DNA from: a bacterium
GTDB lineage: Bacteria > Krumholzibacteriota > Krumholzibacteria > LZORAL124-64-63
NCBI GenBank assembly: GCA_003646045.1
Contig: QNDV01000012.1
Coordinates: 1-14,091, forward strand
Direction: 5' to 3'
DNA: 14,091 bases
A program made the translations under genes and the position numbers. The notes under the pieces are model-generated. The model searched no databases and had not been told where the DNA came from. It worked only from the letters and a program-made list of their open reading frames with translations. The first letter of the stretch is position 1; the number at the start of each line of letters is the position of its first letter. Below, in pieces: positions 8,774 to 14,091 of the stretch.

Positions 8774-8803
8774 GGCAGACGCCCCGTTATAGGAGCGTCT
8801 GCC
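8774..8803 (-). terminator. Rho-independent terminator after the FKBP lipoprotein gene
   Basis: A perfect 9-bp stem (GGCAGACGC at 8774-8782, complement at 8795-8803) with a 12-nt loop, followed on the minus strand by TTTT (8773-8770). It lies 76 nt past the FKBP stop codon and separates that operon from hppA. It is the only hairpin in the window with a T-run. Confidence 0.75.
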
Positions 8804-8879
8804 AGAGTTGCGCAGAAATGCTAGCAGCATACATCCCCGGGCGCAAGCAATCTGTCGGCAGCTGTCCGGGAACGGTTAT

Positions 8880-9665
8880 CTACTCGCCGCCAACCTTTAC
8901 CAGTTCCACATCGAAACACAAAGTGGAGTTGGGCGGAATGGATCCCGTACCGCGGCTGCCGTAACCCATGACCGACGGGATGATCAGGCGGGCGGAAGTC
9001 CCCTCCGCCATGCCCAGCAGGGCCATGTCCCAGCCGGGGATCACCATGCCCCGTCCCAGGGAGAAATCATAGGGTCGGCCCCGATCGCGGGATGAATCGA
9101 ACTGCTCGCCCTTGGCGCCGTCTTCCCACAACCAGCCCGTGTAGTGGACACTGATCTTGTCACCCAGTTCCGCCGCCGGGCCGGTGCCCGCAGTCAGGAT
9201 CTCGATGCGCACCCGGGGCAGATCGACAATCTCCACGTCGAACATCAGGGTGGCGTTGGCCGGAATCACCGGCGGCCTGCCGTCGGGGCCATAGGCCAGG
9301 TCGGGGCTGATCAGGAGGGTACGCTTGCCCCCCACGTGCATACCGGTGATGCCCTGCTCCCAGCCCGAAATCACCATACCGCGGCCGATGGGGAAACCGA
9401 TGGGTTCACCACGTTCCACGGAACTGTCGAAAGGCGTTTCGGCCTTGGCGCCGGTCTCCGTATTCCAGACCCAACCCGTGTAGTGGGCGAGCACGAAATC
9501 CCCGGGCTCCACGGTGTCACCCTGACCCAGGGTCGAATCCACGTAGGTCAGGCCGGGCGTAATTTCCAGCCAGGGCATTTCCTCTTCCTTGCAGCCGACG
9601 GCCGCCATCAGCAACAGGATCAGCAGGGCCGCCAGCGCGGGCCGAAGCAGGGATACGGTCATCAT
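8880..9665 (-). CDS. Lipoprotein with two FKBP-type peptidyl-prolyl isomerase domains
   Basis: A 261-residue protein. A signal peptide with Ala-Ala-Val-Gly-Cys25 marks it as a lipoprotein, so it acts outside the cytoplasm. Two FKBP domains follow (about 38-149 and 155-258), each with His-Tyr-Thr-Gly-Trp, Phe-Asp-Ser-Ser, Gly-Arg-Gly-Met-Val-Ile-x-Gly-Trp and a closing Phe-Asp-Val-Glu strand; the second also has an Ile-Pro-Pro-Asn-Ser-Thr loop. Such enzymes catalyse cis-trans isomerisation of prolyl bonds and help fold exported proteins. The start is a double ATG at 9665/9662 with GAGAGGA a few bases upstream; it overlaps the stop of the O-antigen ligase gene by 4 bases (ATGA), so the two are almost certainly one transcript. 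A folding role for envelope proteins is inference. Tandem FKBP domains in one lipoprotein are less usual than a single one. Confidence 0.93.
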   Translation of the reverse strand: MMTVSLLRPALAALLILLLMAAVGCKEEEMPWLEITPGLTYVDSTLGQGDTVEPGDFVLAHYTGWVWNTETGAKAETPFDSSVERGEPIGFPIGRGMVISGWEQGITGMHVGGKRTLLISPDLAYGPDGRPPVIPANATLMFDVEIVDLPRVRIEILTAGTGPAAELGDKISVHYTGWLWEDGAKGEQFDSSRDRGRPYDFSLGRGMVIPGWDMALLGMAEGTSARLIIPSVMGYGSRGTGSIPPNSTLCFDVELVKVGGE

Positions 9666-10933
9666 TCATCCTCTCGAAGCGGAGTTGTTTCGGGTCCAAC
9701 AGGCTGGGCGGACCGCGAGCCGGCCCAATGTCGCACACCTGTTGTCTCTTGGCAATTGCCCGCCGCGGCCAGGGCCAGACCCAGGACCACGTAGAGCAAC
9801 ATCTCCACCTCGTCATCGGTCTGGTAGACCTGGAACATCCCCGCCATCGTGATACCCGCCTGGACGGCGAGGGCACCAGCGGCCAGCCAGGCCCTGGATC
9901 CGCCTCGGCGCCAGGCCCGGAACAGAACCCAACAGACCGCCACCAACAGGGCCACAGCCGCCAGGATCCCCGGCAAGCCCGCGTTGACGCCGTGCATGAG
10001 CAGGTCATTGTGGGAATGGGCCCTGACCTCGTAGTATCCGCTTACCTCGTGGCCGGCCATCATCACATCGAAGTTGCCCGGACCCCAGCCTGTCAGTGGT
10101 CGGGCAGCGATGCCTTCGAGAGAACTTTCCCACAGGTTGAGGCGCGTCTCATGGCGATGCATCCAGGTCAGACGTTCCAGGTGCAGTCGCATCTCCGGCA
10201 AGGCCAGGCTCGCCAGCGCCGGTACCACCAGCAGAGCCGCACCCAGCAGACGCCGCCGCCCCCGCAGCAGTAGCACGAGCACGACGAAGCCCACCGCCAC
10301 GCCCAACAGCGGGCTGCGGGCGTAGGACCAGGCCAGGGCCAGGCCGTGCAGCGCCAACAACAATACGAGCCAGAGCCGCGCCCGCCGCCAGGATGTGAAC
10401 AGCAGCCATGCCGCCAGCATCAGGATCAGGATCAGCAGTTGCCCACCCCAGGACAGATGGTGTCCGAAGAAAGCCGCGGCCGAGTTGTGTCCCCACTCGG
10501 TCATCAGGCTGCGCCCGCCGCGCAGGGGATCTATCCCGGAAAAATGCTGCCAGATGCCGAAGAGTGACGCCACACCGCCGGCAACCAGGGTCACGCCGAT
10601 CAACCGCGGCAGATGGCGGACCCGGCCTCCCACCAGTACCGGAATCGCCACCAGCATCAGCTTGATCCACAGTTCCTCGCCGAACTTGTGCCAATGGCGG
10701 GGCGCCGGAGGAGCAGCCAGAACGGACACGAGATAGACTGCGACCAGCGCCGTCAGGGCCAGCAGCACCGCGCGCGGTGGCCAGGCTGCGCGGCTGCGCT
10801 CCCGCACGGCCACGATGATCGCTGCGACCAGAACCAGGCCGGTGCAGGTGCTGGCCACGCTCAGGGACACGGGCAGGGCCGCCGCAAGAATATAGAGCGG
10901 CAACAGGCGGAGGATTGTCTCGCGGTCGGTCAT
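9662..10933 (-). CDS. O-antigen ligase / Wzy-type polymerase family membrane protein
   Basis: A 423-residue protein with roughly a dozen hydrophobic segments. The large loop carries the Wzy_C-family features: Tyr-Ala-Arg-Ser-Pro-Leu (204-209), Arg-Pro-Leu-Thr-Gly-Trp-Gly-Pro-Gly-Asn-Phe (278-288), and the His-Ser-His-Asn-Asp motif at 306-310 followed by a helix with Asn-Ala-Gly-Leu-Pro-Gly. The family joins or polymerises lipid-linked glycans on the periplasmic face of the inner membrane; sequence alone does not tell ligase from polymerase. The ATG at 10933 is chosen because GGAGAGG lies 8 nt upstream; an in-frame GTG at 10966 has no such site. It stands divergent from a flippase operon, which fits a polysaccharide assembly locus, and it is coupled to the FKBP lipoprotein. 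Confidence 0.88.
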   Translation of the reverse strand: MTDRETILRLLPLYILAAALPVSLSVASTCTGLVLVAAIIVAVRERSRAAWPPRAVLLALTALVAVYLVSVLAAPPAPRHWHKFGEELWIKLMLVAIPVLVGGRVRHLPRLIGVTLVAGGVASLFGIWQHFSGIDPLRGGRSLMTEWGHNSAAAFFGHHLSWGGQLLILILMLAAWLLFTSWRRARLWLVLLLALHGLALAWSYARSPLLGVAVGFVVLVLLLRGRRRLLGAALLVVPALASLALPEMRLHLERLTWMHRHETRLNLWESSLEGIAARPLTGWGPGNFDVMMAGHEVSGYYEVRAHSHNDLLMHGVNAGLPGILAAVALLVAVCWVLFRAWRRGGSRAWLAAGALAVQAGITMAGMFQVYQTDDEVEMLLYVVLGLALAAAGNCQETTGVRHWAGSRSAQPVGPETTPLREDE

Positions 10934-10984
10934 GTGATCCCTCTCCTGCGGGCCTGCGAATTTCACCTATCACGGCGGACGGCC

Positions 10985-11014
10985 AGCATAAGCCTGGTCC
11001 GGGCGAACTGTCCA
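10985..11014 (-). promoter_or_regulatory. Candidate promoter of the ligase-FKBP operon
   Basis: Minus-strand TGGACA (11014-11009), 18-nt spacer, TATGCT (10990-10985). Transcription would start near 10978, about 45 nt before the ATG at 10933. Confidence 0.45.
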
Positions 11015-11022
11015 GACCAGGC
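10992..11022. promoter_or_regulatory. Perfect inverted repeat in the divergent control region (possible operator)
   Basis: GCCTGGTC at 10992-10999 is exactly complementary to GACCAGGC at 11015-11022, with a 15-nt spacer. It covers the spacer and -35 of the minus promoter and ends 7 nt before the -35 of the plus promoter, a position from which one regulator could control both operons. No regulator gene is in the window. Confidence 0.4.
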
Positions 11023-11028
11023 CACGCC

Positions 11029-11058
11029 TTGACCCTGTGGCACGACGGGACCTATCAT
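11029..11058 (+). promoter_or_regulatory. Candidate sigma70-like promoter of the flippase operon
   Basis: TTGACC (11029-11034), 18-nt spacer, TATCAT (11053-11058); each hexamer is one base from consensus. A transcript starting near 11065 would have a short leader and would start just upstream of the AGGGAA ribosome site at 11071-11076, supporting the ATG at 11082. Confidence 0.55.
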
Positions 11059-11081
11059 GGCCCGCCATGAAGGGAACTTCC

Positions 11082-12515
11082 ATGCGCGGCAAACGCGGCC
11101 TACTGCAAAACCTGGGTATGCTCACGGCGAGCCAGATCGCGGCCCAGCTGCTGAACGTCTGGGCCCTGGTCTATCTGGCGGACCGGCTGGGACCCCATTG
11201 GTTCGGCGTAGTGCAAGTGGGTGTGGCTTTCCTGGCCTACGCCCTGACCACCGCCGAGTGGGGCATGTTCAGCCTGGGCATCCGCGAGATCGCGCGTCAG
11301 GACAAACCCGAAACCATCCTCGCCTATGCCAGGTCCCACACCGGTATCATGGGCCTGCAGGCGCTGGTGGTCGCCGGCCTGGGCCTGCTTGTGCTGCCCC
11401 ACCTGCCGTTCTGGTCCAACGACCCCTGGATCTACGTGCTCTATCTGGCGGCGGTCCTGCCCCAGGTGTTCATGTATTCGTGGATCGGCGTCGGCCTGGA
11501 GCGCATCCCCTGGGTCGGAGTCGTCAAGTCACTGCGCAGCCTGGTGTACGCCGCGTTGATACTGTTGCTGCTGGACCCCCTGAGCCGCCTCACCGGGATG
11601 CCTGCGCCACGTTGGGTACCACTGCTTTTCCTGACCGCCATGATCGCCGGCAACGTGGTCATGGGTGTGGTGGTCCGCGGCTGGTTCGGTCAGTGGGTGT
11701 GGCCGACCCTGCCCGCCTGGTCCGAAGTGCGCCGGCGCTGGCGCGAGACGGTTCCCCTGGGCGCTGGTATCGTGGTGCTGCGCATCCTGTTGAACGTGGA
11801 CCTGATCATGCTGGGCGCGCTGGCTGCTCCCGCCATGGCCGGCCACTACGCGGCGGCCTCACGCATGATCTTCCTGATGGTGGTGGCCATCGAGGTGTTG
11901 TGGTCGGCCCTGCTGCCCCGGCTGTCGCGGCTGGCCCAACTGGACCACGCGGGGTTCCGCAGGGCCTTCAACCTGTACCTGGGATTCGTACTGGCCGGGC
12001 TGCTGCCCCTGGCGGTGGGCGGTGTCCTCACCGGACCTGATCTGGTGGCACTGTTCTACGGCCCCGACTATGTCGCCGCCGGCCCTGTCTTCCAGGTGCT
12101 GGCCGTGTCCTACTCGTTGCTGGCGGTGGCCATGTTCCTGGGCAACACACTGGTGGCCATGGACCGTCAGACTGCCTACTTTCCGCCCCTGCTGGCAGCC
12201 GCCGTGGTGGCTGTGGGAGCCAATGCCTTTCTGGTGCCCCGCAACGGCGTGGAGGGTGCCGCCTGGGGCATGTTGCTGGCCCACTCGGGCCTGGCCGTGT
12301 CATTGATATCCATCCAGCGCCGCCTGTTCGTTCGGCGCTTGGGACTGTTGTTGGCCCTGCTGGTCCCCGCGGTCCTGGCCATGGTGCTCGTAGTCAGGGT
12401 CGGTGCGGCCTGGCACGTCGCCCTGCGCATAGTCGCCGGCGCCACCGCGTACCTGCCCCTGGCCGCCGGACCGCTGCTCTGGTTCCGTCGGAGCCAACGA
12501 TGGGAGACGACGTGA
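11082..12515 (+). CDS. Wzx-like polysaccharide flippase
   Basis: A 477-residue, highly hydrophobic protein with about 12-14 predicted membrane helices, of the polysaccharide-export branch of the MOP superfamily. The N-terminus (Leu-Thr-Ala-Ser-Gln-Ile-Ala-Ala-Gln, then Leu-Gly-Pro-x-x-Phe-Gly near residue 36) and the central Asn-Val-Asp-Leu-Ile-Met-Leu-Gly with Ala-Gly-x-Tyr-Ala-Ala-Ala-Ser-Arg are typical. It should move undecaprenyl-linked oligosaccharides from the inner to the outer face of the cytoplasmic membrane for the ligase/polymerase. The ATG at 11082 follows AGGGAA with a 5-6-nt gap and a well-placed promoter; the in-frame GTG at 11037 and ATG at 11067 are less likely. Its stop overlaps the next start by 4 bases. 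Substrate is unknown. Confidence 0.9.
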   Translation: MRGKRGLLQNLGMLTASQIAAQLLNVWALVYLADRLGPHWFGVVQVGVAFLAYALTTAEWGMFSLGIREIARQDKPETILAYARSHTGIMGLQALVVAGLGLLVLPHLPFWSNDPWIYVLYLAAVLPQVFMYSWIGVGLERIPWVGVVKSLRSLVYAALILLLLDPLSRLTGMPAPRWVPLLFLTAMIAGNVVMGVVVRGWFGQWVWPTLPAWSEVRRRWRETVPLGAGIVVLRILLNVDLIMLGALAAPAMAGHYAAASRMIFLMVVAIEVLWSALLPRLSRLAQLDHAGFRRAFNLYLGFVLAGLLPLAVGGVLTGPDLVALFYGPDYVAAGPVFQVLAVSYSLLAVAMFLGNTLVAMDRQTAYFPPLLAAAVVAVGANAFLVPRNGVEGAAWGMLLAHSGLAVSLISIQRRLFVRRLGLLLALLVPAVLAMVLVVRVGAAWHVALRIVAGATAYLPLAAGPLLWFRRSQRWETT

Positions 12516-13552
12516 AAGCCTGGCGTGATCGCCGCCTGACGCTGCTGCTCGATTACCGGGATGCCCTGCGCCAACGGGTGCAGGAATACGAGAGTCTCGA
12601 CGTGGAAGCCCTCGGGGAGAATCTGCGCGAAGCCGGCTGGACCGTGGATATCCGCACCTTCGAGGATGTGGCCAATAGCGGCGAACTGCCCGGCGAGTGC
12701 ATCATCCACTACACCAGCAGTCAGGAACCTGGCTACCGGCGCTTCGTGGACGACCTGCTGTTCGAGTTGTCCCGGTCCAACGAACTGGTGCCCCGCTACG
12801 AGATCTTCCGCGCCCACGAGGACAAGCTATACCAGGAACTGCTGCGACGGCGCCTGGGCCTCGCCCCCCTGGCTGCACGGCTCTTCGGCAACCTCAAGGG
12901 CCTGACCGGACACATAGACGATCTGGCCTACCCGGCGGTACTCAAGACGGCGGCGGGCTTCCAGAGCACCGGCGTCTCCCTGGTGAGTGACGCGGACGCC
13001 CTGCGCCGGCGGGTGCGCCGCCTGAACCGGCCGCCGGGGCTGGCGATATACAGCCTGAAGCAGTGGCTCAAACGTTGGATCCTGCGGGGACGCTACCGTC
13101 CCGAACAGTACGAGGACTGCGTATATGGCGGACCATTCGTAGTGCAGCAATACGTGCCCGGCGCCACCAACGACTGGAAGGTGCTGGTTTTTGGTGACCG
13201 CTGCTGGGTACTGAGGCGTGGAGTGCGACAGGGTGATTTCCGGGCCAGCGGCAGTGGCATGTTCAGCTGGAAAACGCCGCCTGACGCGGTACTCGATCTG
13301 GCCTCCGACACCTTCGCGCGCCTGGACGTACCCCTGGTCTCACTGGATATCGTGGCAGCCAGGGGCAAGTGCCGGCTCATCGAATACCAGGCGCTGCACT
13401 TCGGCACCTACACCCTCGACCACGCCCCCGGCCACTTCCGGCGCGGCCCCGCCGGGTGGCGGCACCACGAGGGCAGCGCCGACCTGGACCAGGAGTACGC
13501 CCGCGCCCTGCTGCTCTGGCTCGAAAAGCACCGACAGGAGAACACCGCGTGA
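12512..13552 (+). CDS. ATP-grasp family protein in polysaccharide operon
   Basis: A 346-residue soluble protein. GTG at 12512 is preferred (GGGAG 5 nt upstream, GTGA overlap with the flippase stop), though an in-frame ATG at 12500 is possible. Residues about 1-115 have no clear motif. The ATP-grasp fold is indicated by Tyr-Pro-Ala-Val-Leu-Lys145, a Gly-rich loop (149-154), Gln-Gln-Tyr-Val-Pro-Gly (212-217), Asp-Trp-Lys-Val-Leu-Val-Phe-Gly (221-228), Phe-Arg-Ala-Ser-Gly-Ser-Gly (243-249), and the metal-binding strands Ser-Leu-Asp279-Ile and Ile-Glu291-Tyr-Gln. Gln293 replaces the usual Asn after the Glu. ATP-grasp enzymes join a carboxylate to an amine or thiol through an acylphosphate; here an amino-acid or other acyl decoration of a glycan is a plausible inference. 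It may belong to the sugar-transfer-associated ATP-grasp group. Confidence 0.8.
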   Translation: MKAWRDRRLTLLLDYRDALRQRVQEYESLDVEALGENLREAGWTVDIRTFEDVANSGELPGECIIHYTSSQEPGYRRFVDDLLFELSRSNELVPRYEIFRAHEDKLYQELLRRRLGLAPLAARLFGNLKGLTGHIDDLAYPAVLKTAAGFQSTGVSLVSDADALRRRVRRLNRPPGLAIYSLKQWLKRWILRGRYRPEQYEDCVYGGPFVVQQYVPGATNDWKVLVFGDRCWVLRRGVRQGDFRASGSGMFSWKTPPDAVLDLASDTFARLDVPLVSLDIVAARGKCRLIEYQALHFGTYTLDHAPGHFRRGPAGWRHHEGSADLDQEYARALLLWLEKHRQENTA

Positions 13553-14091
13553 AGATCCTCGTGCAGAACAGCATCTTCTTTCCCAACGTGATCGGGGGGG
13601 CGGAGATCTCGTCCCACCTGCTGGCCCTGCAATTGGCCCAGCGGGGTTGGCAGGTGGACGCCCTGGCCACCAGCGGTCGCCGCGACGGCCCCGCCGGCCT
13701 GTCCACGCGACCTCTCGGCGACACCGGCGGACAGGTGTTCGAGGCCACGTCCGCTGGGTTCTACGACCTTTACCGGGATGGGGGTCCGGCCCCCGCGCCG
13801 GGGATCCTGATCCGCGGCCTGCATCACTTCGCCGCCGTTCATTCTCCCCGCTGGCTGAAGCTGGCCCGCGAAGCCCTGGACCGCACCCGACCCGACCTGC
13901 TCCACACCAACACCATCGTGGGCATGACCCCCGTGGTTTGGCAGGCGGCCCGCGAACGGAATATCCCGGTGGTGCACACCCTGCGGGATTACCATCTGCT
14001 CTGCCCCCGCACGACCCTGCTACGATCGAATGGCGCGGAATGCGAGAACAAGCCGCTGCCCTGCGCAGTGCTGGCCCGGCTCAAATTGGCA
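13549..14091 (+). CDS. Group-4 glycosyltransferase (GT-B), N-terminal half, cut by window edge
   Basis: 181 codons, open to the window end. The GTG at 13549 overlaps the previous stop by 4 bases (GTGA) and has AGGAG 8-9 nt upstream. Near the start it has Ile-Gly-Gly-Ala-Glu (about 15-19) followed by a long helix, as in the acceptor-binding N-terminal domain of GT4 enzymes. Further on come Pro-Asp-Leu-Leu-His-Thr-Asn and Val-Val-His-Thr-Leu-Arg-Asp-Tyr-His. The nucleotide-sugar-binding C-terminal domain lies outside the window, so donor and linkage are unknown. It probably adds a sugar to the lipid-linked intermediate exported by the flippase two genes upstream. The frame contains a G7 run at 13596-13602, read through without interruption. 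Confidence 0.88.
   Translation, partial: MKILVQNSIFFPNVIGGAEISSHLLALQLAQRGWQVDALATSGRRDGPAGLSTRPLGDTGGQVFEATSAGFYDLYRDGGPAPAPGILIRGLHHFAAVHSPRWLKLAREALDRTRPDLLHTNTIVGMTPVVWQAARERNIPVVHTLRDYHLLCPRTTLLRSNGAECENKPLPCAVLARLKLA

Overview
The window is GC-rich, densely coded bacterial chromosome with 11 protein genes, two of them cut by the window edges. I see no rRNA, tRNA, CRISPR array or insertion sequence. One exported protein ends in a FlgD-like/type IX-secretion-style sorting domain (Gln-Asn-x-Pro-Asn-Pro-x-Asn-Pro motif). Together with DUF2341 modules and a radical SAM/lipoprotein pair best known from Bacteroidetes, this suggests a high-GC member of the Fibrobacteres-Chlorobi-Bacteroidetes group, for example an uncultured Eisenbacteria- or Krumholzibacteria-like lineage. 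That placement is inference.

Left part (1-3800, minus strand): two tandem paralogues of large secreted proteins. Each has a signal peptide, a DUF2341 module and a five-bladed-propeller-like repeat region; the complete copy adds a LamG-like module and a C-terminal sorting domain. A perfect 10-bp hairpin sits in the 51-nt gap between them, and a sigma70-like promoter precedes the first gene.

Middle (3943-5564, minus strand): a two-gene operon with a GTGA overlap, encoding a small lipoprotein and a radical SAM/SPASM enzyme. It matches the 'rSAM/lipoprotein' pairing known as a family but without an established product. This is the most intriguing system here. Divergent from it is a serine alpha/beta hydrolase whose N-terminal membrane anchor is separated from its apparent start by what looks like a one-base frameshift in a G5 run.

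Right part (6681-14091): a K+-dependent-type membrane pyrophosphatase (hppA, TTG start) converges on the hydrolase. Upstream of it lies an O-antigen ligase/polymerase-like gene coupled to a tandem-FKBP lipoprotein, ending at a good rho-independent terminator. Divergent from the ligase is a plus-strand polysaccharide operon: Wzx-like flippase, ATP-grasp protein and a group-4 glycosyltransferase, each overlapping the next by four bases. The divergent control region has a promoter on each strand and a perfect 8-bp inverted repeat between them. The ligase, flippase, ATP-grasp and glycosyltransferase genes look like the edge of a surface-polysaccharide locus.
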